A DNA stretch of 64,000 nucleotides, from contig NZ_CP084560.1 in NCBI RefSeq assembly GCF_021789175.1, positions 62,001 to 126,000 of the forward strand, written 5' to 3'. This DNA is from Arthrobacter sp. FW306-2-2C-D06B. Lineage in GTDB: Bacteria; Actinomycetota; Actinomycetes; Actinomycetales; Micrococcaceae. Within the stretch, counting starts at the first letter, position 1; every line of letters starts with the position of its first letter. The translations under genes were made by a program, and so were the position numbers. A model generated the notes under the pieces. The model searched no databases and was not told where the DNA came from. It saw only the letters and a program-made list of their open reading frames with translations. Positions 57,235 to 64,000 of the stretch are shown one piece after another.

Positions 57235-57570
57235 TCATTTAACCGCCCGGCTCGCCGGGATAACGATGTCGTTTGGCAGCATGGTGCCACTATTCCCGGG
57301 AAGGTTTGGAGCCGACTGGGCATATCCGGTGGACAGTCACCACGTTGCCGCGAAGAACGACGGCGGCCGGCCGGCTCGCGGGGGTATCGACGGATGCGCA
57401 GCGTGACCGTGGAACCCCTGGATTCGGTCTCCGCCGTGATCCCGGGGTCCGCGGACGAGTTGACCGGACTTATTCCCGGTGCGGCCATGTTTCCCCTGTG
57501 GCGAACACGCCCCAAAATTCCAGCGTTGCCACGTAGCATCAAAGTACGTCGTAGCTAGGAGTGTGGCGAA
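57235..57570. other. Intergenic region upstream of clpC, no gene recognised
   Basis: 336 bases. A short in-frame ORF here (ATG near 57394 to 57558) lacks a ribosome site and any recognisable feature. The region presumably carries the clpC promoter; I find no convincing -35/-10 pair or ClgR-type operator. Confidence 0.5.
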
Positions 57571-60063
57571 ATGTTTGAGAGATTTACGGACCGTGCCCGT
57601 CGCGTTGTTGTGCTTGCCCAAGAAGAGGCACGCATGCTCAACCACAACTACATCGGTACCGAGCACATCCTCTTGGGTCTGATCCACGAGGGTGAGGGCG
57701 TTGCCGCCAAGGCGCTGGAGTCCCTGAGCATTTCGCTCGATGGCGTCCGCGAGCAGGTACAGGAGATCATCGGCCAGGGCCAGCAGGCCCCGTCCGGCCA
57801 CATCCCCTTCACCCCGCGCGCCAAGAAGGTGCTTGAGCTCTCGCTCCGGGAAGCCCTGCAGCTCGGCCACAACTACATCGGCACCGAGCACATCCTGCTC
57901 GGCCTCATCCGCGAGGGTGAAGGCGTTGCCGCGCAGGTCCTCGTCAAGCTTGGCGCCGACCTCAACCGCGTCCGCCAGCAGGTCATCCAGCTGCTTTCCG
58001 GTTACCAGGGCAAAGAAACTGCCGGTCCCGGCTCAGGCCCGGGCCAACAGGAAGGCACCCCGGCCGGGTCGGTGGTGCTGGACCAGTTCGGCCGCAACCT
58101 CACCCAGGCCGCGCGGGAAAACAAGCTCGATCCCGTGATCGGCCGCGAGCTGGAGATGGAACGCGTCATGCAGGTCCTCTCCCGCCGGACCAAGAACAAC
58201 CCAGTGCTGATCGGTGAGCCCGGCGTCGGCAAGACCGCCGTCGTCGAGGGCCTTGCCCAGGCGATCGTCCGCGGAGACGTGCCGGAGACCATCAAGGACA
58301 AGCAGCTCTATACGCTTGACCTCGGTTCCCTTGTTGCCGGCTCCCGTTACCGTGGTGACTTTGAAGAGCGCCTGAAGAAGGTCCTGAAGGAAATCCGGAC
58401 CCGCGGCGACATCATCCTCTTCATTGACGAGATCCACACGCTCGTGGGTGCCGGAGCTGCAGAGGGTGCCATCGATGCCGCGTCCATCCTCAAGCCGATG
58501 CTGGCCCGTGGTGAACTCCAGACCATCGGGGCCACCACCTTGGACGAGTACCGCAAGCACATTGAGAAGGACGCCGCCTTGGAGCGCCGCTTCCAGCCGA
58601 TCCAGGTCAAGGAGCCTTCCGTCGCGCACGCGATCGAGATCCTCAAGGGCCTGCGTGACCGCTACGAGGCGCACCACCGGGTGACCATCACTGACGGCGC
58701 GCTTGCCTCTGCCGCAACGCTGGCCGAACGCTACATCTCGGACCGCTTCCTGCCGGACAAGGCGATCGACCTGATCGATGAAGCCGGCGCTCGGCTGCGC
58801 ATCCGCCGCATGACGGCTCCGCCGGAGCTCAAGGCCATGGATGAGCGCATTGCCGAAGTGAAGATGGAGAAGGAATCGGCCATTGACGCCCAGGACTTCG
58901 AAGGCGCCGCATCGCTGCGCGACAAGGAGCAGAAGCTCATTGCCGAGCGTGCCGAGAAGGAACGCAGCTGGAAGTCCGGCGGAATGGACGATATTTCCGA
59001 GGTGGACGAGGAGCTGATTGCCGAGGTTCTCGCGAACTCCACCGGCATCCCGGTGTTCAAACTCACCGAGGAAGAATCCAGCCGTCTCCTCAAGATGGAA
59101 GACGAGCTGCACAAGCGGGTCGTCGGCCAGGACGAGGCCATCCGTGCCCTCTCCCAGGCTATCCGTCGCACACGCGCAGGCCTGAAGGACCCCAAGCGTC
59201 CGGGTGGCTCGTTCATCTTCGCCGGCCCCACCGGCGTCGGCAAGACCGAGCTCGCCAAGGCCCTGGCCGAATTCCTGTTCGGTGAAGAGGACGCCCTCAT
59301 CACGCTGGACATGTCCGAGTACTCCGAGAAGCACACGGTGTCGCGTCTCTTTGGTGCTCCCCCGGGCTACGTCGGCTACGAAGAGGGCGGGCAGCTGACC
59401 GAGAAGGTCCGCCGCCGTCCGTTCTCCGTGGTGCTCTTCGACGAAGTGGAGAAGGCCCACGCCGATCTCTTCAACTCGCTGCTACAGATCCTGGAGGACG
59501 GCCGCCTGACCGACTCCCAGGGCCGGGTGGTGGACTTCAAGAACACGGTGATCATCATGACCACCAACCTGGGTACCCGCGACATCTCCAAGAGCGTCGC
59601 AACGGGCTTCCAGTCCGGCACGGACACCACCACCGGTTACAACCGGATGCGGGCCCGGGTCACTGAGGAGCTCAAGCAGCACTTCCGTCCCGAGTTCCTC
59701 AACCGTGTTGACGACGTCGTGGTGTTCCCGCAGCTCACGCAGGACGAGATCATCGAGATCGTTGACCTGTTCGTCACGCGCCTCGAGGGCCGCCTGAAGG
59801 ACAAGGACATGGGCATCGAGCTCACCACGGCCGCCAAGGTCCTCCTGGCGACCCGGGGATACGATCCCGCCATGGGTGCCCGGCCGCTGCGCCGCACGAT
59901 CCAGCGCGAGATCGAGGACCAGCTCTCCGAGAAGATCCTCTTCGGCGAACTGCACCCCGGTGACATCGTGGTGGTCGACGTGGACGGCGAAGGCGACGAG
60001 GCAAAGTTCACCTTTGCCGGCAATGCCAAGCCGCGCATCCCGGAGATCGCTCCGAGCGCCTAG
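57571..60063 (+). CDS. clpC: ATP-dependent Clp protease ATP-binding subunit ClpC
   Basis: 830 residues, a Hsp100 unfoldase working with ClpP. Order of parts: two N-domain repeats (1-145, both carrying [14 protein letters not shown]), first AAA+ domain with Walker A GEPGVGKT (215-222), the UVR/middle region around [19 protein letters not shown], and second AAA+ domain with Walker A GPTGVGKT (552-559). It degrades misfolded and regulatory proteins. ATG 57571 follows AGGAG 9 nt upstream. Confidence 0.97.
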   Translation: MFERFTDRARRVVVLAQEEARMLNHNYIGTEHILLGLIHEGEGVAAKALESLSISLDGVREQVQEIIGQGQQAPSGHIPFTPRAKKVLELSLREALQLGHNYIGTEHILLGLIREGEGVAAQVLVKLGADLNRVRQQVIQLLSGYQGKETAGPGSGPGQQEGTPAGSVVLDQFGRNLTQAARENKLDPVIGRELEMERVMQVLSRRTKNNPVLIGEPGVGKTAVVEGLAQAIVRGDVPETIKDKQLYTLDLGSLVAGSRYRGDFEERLKKVLKEIRTRGDIILFIDEIHTLVGAGAAEGAIDAASILKPMLARGELQTIGATTLDEYRKHIEKDAALERRFQPIQVKEPSVAHAIEILKGLRDRYEAHHRVTITDGALASAATLAERYISDRFLPDKAIDLIDEAGARLRIRRMTAPPELKAMDERIAEVKMEKESAIDAQDFEGAASLRDKEQKLIAERAEKERSWKSGGMDDISEVDEELIAEVLANSTGIPVFKLTEEESSRLLKMEDELHKRVVGQDEAIRALSQAIRRTRAGLKDPKRPGGSFIFAGPTGVGKTELAKALAEFLFGEEDALITLDMSEYSEKHTVSRLFGAPPGYVGYEEGGQLTEKVRRRPFSVVLFDEVEKAHADLFNSLLQILEDGRLTDSQGRVVDFKNTVIIMTTNLGTRDISKSVATGFQSGTDTTTGYNRMRARVTEELKQHFRPEFLNRVDDVVVFPQLTQDEIIEIVDLFVTRLEGRLKDKDMGIELTTAAKVLLATRGYDPAMGARPLRRTIQREIEDQLSEKILFGELHPGDIVVVDVDGEGDEAKFTFAGNAKPRIPEIAPSA

Positions 60064-60087
60064 GTTCCGGTTCCGCCGACTCAAGGG

Positions 60088-60124
60088 CCCCGCCCGCTCC
60101 CCTAAGGAGCGGGCGGGGTTTTTG
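60088..60124 (+). terminator. Rho-independent terminator after clpC
   Basis: Perfect 13-bp stem (60088-60100 with 60106-60118, loop CCTAA) followed by TTTTT. Confidence 0.93.
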
Positions 60125-60146
60125 CGTTAGCCCGACCCAAGTAGAT

Positions 60147-60190
60147 CGCATTTGTTGTCGTTTTGAGCGGCCATAACGACAACAAATGCG
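60147..60190. repeat. 16-bp perfect inverted repeat element
   Basis: CGCATTTGTTGTCGTT (60147-60162) and its exact complement (60175-60190) enclose a 12-base loop; CCCAA and TTGGG flank it. AT-richer than the surroundings. It sits between the clpC terminator and the peptidase gene and is not part of either terminator. Confidence 0.6.
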
Positions 60191-60276
60191 AGCCAGTTGG
60201 GTGAATATCTGAAATAAGTGTTTCACTCCTAGTGAACCTTTTGTGATCTGCGGCACATTACGTGTTGAATCAGAGC

Positions 60277-62379
60277 ATGGATTCGAATGCCTCAGAGACC
60301 CCGAGCACACAACCCGAAACTCCTTTCCACGATCTCGACCACTACCTGGCCATTCCCCGGGTCGGCGGTCTGGCTCTCAGCGCGGACGGAAGCCGCCTGG
60401 TCACTACGGTTTCCACGCTCAACGCCAAGGGCACTGAATACGTCACGGCCCTTTGGGAGCTTGATCCTGCCGGAAAGAAGCACGCCCGCCGCATCACCCG
60501 CAGCGCCAAGGGAGAAACCGGCGCGGTGTTTGCTGCCAACGGTGACCTCTACTTCACCTCAGCCCGGCCCGATCCGGACAGTCCCGAAGCGGATCCCGTG
60601 AGCGCGTTGTGGCTCCTGCCTGCCGACGGCGGTGAGGCCCGGGTGGTGCACTCCCGCGCCGGCGGCATCGGGGGCGTCATGGCCGCGTCAGCCGCGGACG
60701 CAACGTTCGTGACGGCCTCGGTCCTTGCCGGTTCCACCGATGAGGAAAATGACGAGGAGCGGCGCAAGAGCCGCAAGGACAACAAGGTAGCGGCCATTCT
60801 GCACACCGGCTACCCGGTGCGTTACTGGGACGCAGATCTGGGGCCGGCCCAGCCCAGGCTGTTCGCCGTGGAAAACGGAGGCGCAGCTGAGTCCGGGAAG
60901 CCCGCGACCGTGGACGCAACCGCGCCCCTGAAACTGCGCAATCTGACGCCCGACGTCGGCGGCAACCTCCGCAACACCCACGCGGTGGTCAGCCCGGACG
61001 GCAAGACGATCTATACGAGCCTGGCCAAGCCGCTCGCGAACGCCGACACTCGCTTTGTGCTCGCCGCTGTCGATGTGGCCTCCGGCTCGGTCAAGGTGCT
61101 CCTTGACCATGAGGGAATGAGCTATTTCCCGGGCCCGGTCAGCCGTGACAACAACATGCTCTCGGTAGTCAGCGAAAGCGACAGTACTCCCGGGCAGGCA
61201 CCCCAGGTCAAACTCCACCTCTTGAACGTCGGGGCGGGAGAAACCCTTGACCTGGAGCCCCTCGCGCCCGCTTGGGACCGCTGGGGCAACCCCGCAGCCT
61301 GGCTGCCGGACGGGCACTCGCTCCTCGTCACAGCCGACGACGACGGCGCGACGCCGGTCTTCCGGGTCGCCGTCGCAGACGGTACGGTCACCAGGGTGAC
61401 GCAGGACGCGGCGGCGTACACCGACGTCGTGGTTTCGCCGGACGGGCAGAGTGCGTTCGCGCTGCGCAGCTCGTATGAATTCCCGGCGGAAGCGGTTCGG
61501 ATCGATCTTGCCTCGGGCGACGTCGAGCGGCTCCCCGCACCCGCTGATCGCCCCAGGATCAAAGGCGCCTTGGAACGGGTGGAGACGAGCGCTGCTGATG
61601 GGTCGAGGGTTCCGGCTTACCTTGCGCTCCCGGAAGGCGCGTCCGATGCGAATCCGGCGCCCTTGCTGTTGTGGATCCACGGCGGGCCGTTGGGCTCGTG
61701 GAATGCCTGGACCTGGCGGTGGAATCCATGGCTGCTCGTGTCGAAGGGGTATGCCGTGCTTCTGCCGGACCCGGCACTGTCCACGGGGTACGGCCAGGAA
61801 TTCATCCAGCGCGGCTGGGGCGAATGGGGCAAGGCGCCGTATACGGACCTCATGTCCATCACCGATGCAGTGGTCCAGCGGCCCGACATTGACCAGACGC
61901 GGACAGCCGCCATGGGTGGGTCGTTCGGCGGATACATGGCCAACTGGGTGGCCGGGCACACGGATCGTTTCAAGGCGATCGTGACGCACGCCAGTTTGTG
62001 GGCCATGGACCAGTTCGGGCCCACAACGGACGCTTCGCAGTACTGGCTCAAGGAAATGACCGCAGAGATGGCGCTGGACAACTCGCCCCATCTCCATGTC
62101 GGGAAGATCAAGACACCCATGCTGGTGATCCACGGTGACAAGGACTACCGAGTGCCGATCGGCGAGGGCCTGAGGCTTTGGTACGAACTGCTTTCCAGTT
62201 CCGGGCTGCCCGCCGATGAGAACGGCGAGACCCAGCACCGCTTCCTGTACTTCCCTGACGAGAACCATTGGATCCTGCAGCCGCAGCACGCCAAGGTCTG
62301 GTACGGCGTCGTGGAGCACTTCCTGGCCAGGCAGGTACTCGGGCAGGAGGTTCCTGTTCCTGAGGACCTGGGACTTTAG
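60277..62379 (+). CDS. S9 family peptidase (acylaminoacyl-peptidase/prolyl oligopeptidase type)
   Basis: 700 residues: a beta-propeller-like N-terminal part (to about 420) with repeated strands such as GLALSADGSRLVTTVS and DVVVSPDGQSAFALRS, then an alpha/beta hydrolase domain. Catalytic Ser549 in GGSFGGYMANW, Asp623 in HGDKDYRVPI and His664 in PDENHWIL. It cleaves short peptides, possibly with an acylated N-terminus; no signal peptide, so cytoplasmic. I take ATG 60277; GTG 60262 would add five residues. Confidence 0.9.
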   Translation: MDSNASETPSTQPETPFHDLDHYLAIPRVGGLALSADGSRLVTTVSTLNAKGTEYVTALWELDPAGKKHARRITRSAKGETGAVFAANGDLYFTSARPDPDSPEADPVSALWLLPADGGEARVVHSRAGGIGGVMAASAADATFVTASVLAGSTDEENDEERRKSRKDNKVAAILHTGYPVRYWDADLGPAQPRLFAVENGGAAESGKPATVDATAPLKLRNLTPDVGGNLRNTHAVVSPDGKTIYTSLAKPLANADTRFVLAAVDVASGSVKVLLDHEGMSYFPGPVSRDNNMLSVVSESDSTPGQAPQVKLHLLNVGAGETLDLEPLAPAWDRWGNPAAWLPDGHSLLVTADDDGATPVFRVAVADGTVTRVTQDAAAYTDVVVSPDGQSAFALRSSYEFPAEAVRIDLASGDVERLPAPADRPRIKGALERVETSAADGSRVPAYLALPEGASDANPAPLLLWIHGGPLGSWNAWTWRWNPWLLVSKGYAVLLPDPALSTGYGQEFIQRGWGEWGKAPYTDLMSITDAVVQRPDIDQTRTAAMGGSFGGYMANWVAGHTDRFKAIVTHASLWAMDQFGPTTDASQYWLKEMTAEMALDNSPHLHVGKIKTPMLVIHGDKDYRVPIGEGLRLWYELLSSSGLPADENGETQHRFLYFPDENHWILQPQHAKVWYGVVEHFLARQVLGQEVPVPEDLGL

Positions 62380-62394
62380 GCGGCTTTCGCCTCG

Positions 62395-62400
62395 TAAGAT
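62395..62400 (+). promoter_or_regulatory. -10 hexamer of the acetyltransferase gene, leaderless arrangement
   Basis: TAAGAT ends 7 nt before GTG 62408; no Shine-Dalgarno is present. Confidence 0.5.
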
Positions 62401-62407
62401 TGGGGCT

Positions 62408-62917
62408 GTGACTTCGACCTTCAGTATCCGCCCTGCCCGCACCAGCGATGTTGCCGCGATCAAGCGGCTTGTAGCGCCTCTGGCGGAGCAGCGAATCCTG
62501 ATGGCCAAGGAGACCGTGGCCTACTACGAGAGCCTTCAGGAGTTCCGGATCGCCGAATCGTCCGACGGCGAGGTGATCGGTTGCGGTGCCTTGCACGTCA
62601 TGTGGGAGGACCTGGCCGAGGTGCGCACTTTGGCGGCCGACGACAAGTGGCGGGGCAAGGGCGTGGGCCATGTCCTTGTCCAGCAGCTCCTGGAGGACGC
62701 CCGGGCGTTGGGGGTTGCGCGTGTCTTCTGCCTGACGTTCGAAGTGGACTTCTTCAAGCGCCACGGATTCGAAGTCATGGCAGACCAGACCGCCGTCGAC
62801 CCCCAGGTCTATTCGGAATTGCTGCGTTCCCATGACGAAGGCGTGGCCGAGTTCCTCGATCTGGCCCGGGTGAAGCCCAATACCCTGGGCAATACCCGCA
62901 TGATCAAGGTCCTTTAG
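62408..62917 (+). CDS. Amino-acid N-acetyltransferase (short ArgA type)
   Basis: 169-residue GNAT enzyme with the acetyl-CoA loop RGKGVG (82-87) after EVRTLAADDKW, plus FCLTFEVDFFKRHGFEVM. It matches the short actinobacterial N-acetylglutamate synthase type that starts arginine synthesis, without the N-terminal kinase-like domain of classical ArgA. The role in arginine synthesis is by family resemblance; no arg genes are near. GTG 62408. Confidence 0.83.
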   Translation: MTSTFSIRPARTSDVAAIKRLVAPLAEQRILMAKETVAYYESLQEFRIAESSDGEVIGCGALHVMWEDLAEVRTLAADDKWRGKGVGHVLVQQLLEDARALGVARVFCLTFEVDFFKRHGFEVMADQTAVDPQVYSELLRSHDEGVAEFLDLARVKPNTLGNTRMIKVL

Positions 62918-63037
62918 CTCCCTTCTTCTCCTCGGTTCCTGGACGTCTTGGTCCGCAACCCTTTACGTATATCAACTTGATGGATAAACTAGTTGAGGCT
63001 CGGTTGCGGCGGGCCAACCATACTGTGGAGGCGAGAA

Positions 63038-63244
63038 ATGAAGTACCACGTTATGTTTCCGGACTTTTCAGGTTTCCAAATCGACATGCCGCGTCCCGGC
63101 GCCACACCGGAGTCGCGCAAGCGGGGGACCGGGGGTTGCATGCGGTCCGGGTGCGCGGATCTTTGGCCCGACTCGATGGCCAAAGAAGCAACACCCCAAG
63201 ACTTCGGCATCGGTCGTTTGACGGTGGGCGGGCCGCCTCACTGA
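63038..63244 (+). CDS. Small unknown ORF
   Basis: 68 residues starting MKYHVMFPDFSGFQIDMPRP, with a Cys pair (GGCMRSGC) and a C-terminal GPPH. The ATG has GGAG upstream and a strong hairpin follows 24 bases after the stop, so the transcription unit looks complete. I do not recognise the protein. It could be a small regulatory protein, a decayed gene fragment or a chance ORF inside a structured RNA. Confidence 0.35.
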   Translation: MKYHVMFPDFSGFQIDMPRPGATPESRKRGTGGCMRSGCADLWPDSMAKEATPQDFGIGRLTVGGPPH

Positions 63245-63268
63245 CCGGGCGGATGCCGGAAGGTTTTT

Positions 63269-63302
63269 CAGAAGGGACAACCATTGGGGGTTGTCCCTTC
63301 TG
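63269..63302 (+). terminator. Hairpin terminator before dhaK
   Basis: Perfect 14-bp stem CAGAAGGGACAACC/GGTTGTCCCTTCTG with a 6-base loop; the T-stretch behind it is weak (CGTTTCC). Confidence 0.75.
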
Positions 63303-63406
63303 CGTTTCCGGGTTCCGGACTCTCCACATACGGACCGTCCCCTACCGTGCCCGAGGCGCTGGTAGTAGGGTCAAATCACCTACCAGCAACGCCCCAGGAG
63401 CGCGCC

Positions 63407-64000
63407 ATGAAAAAGCTCATCAACGATCCCCGCTCGGTGGTGGACGAGTCTGTCGAGGGTTTCGGCATGGCCCATGCCGATCTCGTGGACGTCCATACGG
63501 ACCCCATCTTCGTCGTTCGAAAAGGAGCGCCCGTGGCCGGCAAAGTGGCGCTTGTGTCGGGAGGTGGGAGCGGCCACGAGCCGCTTCATGCCGGCTTTGT
63601 GGGGCACGGAATGCTCGACGCCGCCGTGCCGGGTGCCGTGTTCACCTCGCCCACTCCTGACCAGATCATTCCGGCGACCGCCGCAGTCGATTCAGGCGCC
63701 GGCGTCATACACATCGTGAAGAACTACACCGGTGACGTGCTGAACTTCGAGACCGCGGCAGAGATGGCCCAGGCTGAAGGAATCAGCGTCCGCTCCGTCC
63801 TTGTTAACGACGACGTCGCGGTGGAGGATTCCCTGTACACGGCAGGCCGTCGCGGCGTGGGGGGCACTGTGCTGGTCGAAAAGATTGCCGGCGCGGCAGC
63901 GGAGCGTGGGGATTCGTTGGAAGCTGTCGCGGGGGTGGCGGAGGGGGTTGTCCGGAACGTGCGCACCATGGGCGTCGCCTTGTCCGGCTGCACCGTGCCG
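63407..64000 (+). CDS. dhaK: Dihydroxyacetone kinase subunit DhaK (3' end outside window)
   Basis: The first 198 residues of the dihydroxyacetone-binding subunit. [42 protein letters not shown] (51-73, substrate/phosphate region), [10 protein letters not shown] and [17 protein letters not shown] are all typical of DhaK; the histidine that binds dihydroxyacetone covalently would lie beyond the edge. With DhaL it phosphorylates dihydroxyacetone, using either ATP or the PTS protein DhaM. ATG 63407 follows AGGAG. Confidence 0.93.
   Translation, partial: MKKLINDPRSVVDESVEGFGMAHADLVDVHTDPIFVVRKGAPVAGKVALVSGGGSGHEPLHAGFVGHGMLDAAVPGAVFTSPTPDQIIPATAAVDSGAGVIHIVKNYTGDVLNFETAAEMAQAEGISVRSVLVNDDVAVEDSLYTAGRRGVGGTVLVEKIAGAAAERGDSLEAVAGVAEGVVRNVRTMGVALSGCTVP

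Noticed and set aside
57495..57520. ClgR operator upstream of clpC (GGCGAACACGCC)
   Set aside because: The half-sites point the wrong way (GCG...CGC) compared with the known CGC-N5-GCG type site.
57142..57558. Open frame of 138 codons between lsr2 and clpC
   Set aside because: It begins inside lsr2 in another frame, crosses the lsr2 terminator and lacks a start with a ribosome site.

Overview
The window is a high-GC actinobacterial chromosome segment from the Arthrobacter group (Micrococcaceae). The evidence is the 16S sequence, the GTG/TTG start usage and the gene order tilS-hpt-ftsH-folE-folP-folB-folK-DUF3180-PH-PH-DUF2520-panC ... lysS-lsr2-clpC. I saw no tRNA gene, transposase, prophage gene or CRISPR array.

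Layout. 1-17.9 kb is housekeeping and metabolism: a partial uracil permease divergent from a RutE-like reductase, a 2H phosphoesterase, phosphoglucomutase, a DUF4190 protein, a POT peptide transporter, an amidase/peptidase E pair, a rhodanese, prephenate dehydratase, a lipid kinase-like protein, serS, a possible nuclease-fold protein, a HAD phosphatase, an FUSC transporter with a SatD-like HTH gene, and pyrophosphatase. 18.0-22.6 kb holds dacB (PBP4), a DUF2342 metalloprotease, tilS and hpt.

22.7-25.8 kb is a compact five-gene operon around a SipW-type signal peptidase. Three of its genes encode small secreted proteins with SipW-type signals (W-x-x-S/D-E/D-F...GT motif after the hydrophobic stretch), and one encodes a membrane-anchored partner. 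I regard it as an uncharacterised surface-protein export system and the most interesting locus here. ftsH and the complete folE-P-B-K folate cluster follow, then two PH-domain membrane proteins, a DUF2520 protein, panC and a DHA2 exporter.

36.6-52.2 kb holds two complete rRNA operons (16S-23S-5S) in direct tandem orientation, sharing about 5.5 kb of apparently identical sequence. Between them lies a small catabolic cassette (FCD-type GntR regulator, class III CoA-transferase, glutaryl-CoA dehydrogenase). Its likely role is glutarate to glutaryl-CoA to crotonyl-CoA, with a palindromic operator over the -10 of the CoA-transferase promoter. The flanking repeats make the cassette a candidate for excision or duplication by homologous recombination.

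52.3-64 kb contains three tandem paralogous alpha/beta hydrolases divergent from lysS, a 58-residue membrane protein, lsr2, clpC, an S9 peptidase, an ArgA-type acetyltransferase, a small unknown ORF and the start of dhaK. Several genes (serS, folE, gntR, lysS, the third hydrolase, the acetyltransferase) have a -10-like hexamer only 6-8 nt before the start codon, which suggests leaderless transcripts. All assignments come from reading the sequence; no database search was run.
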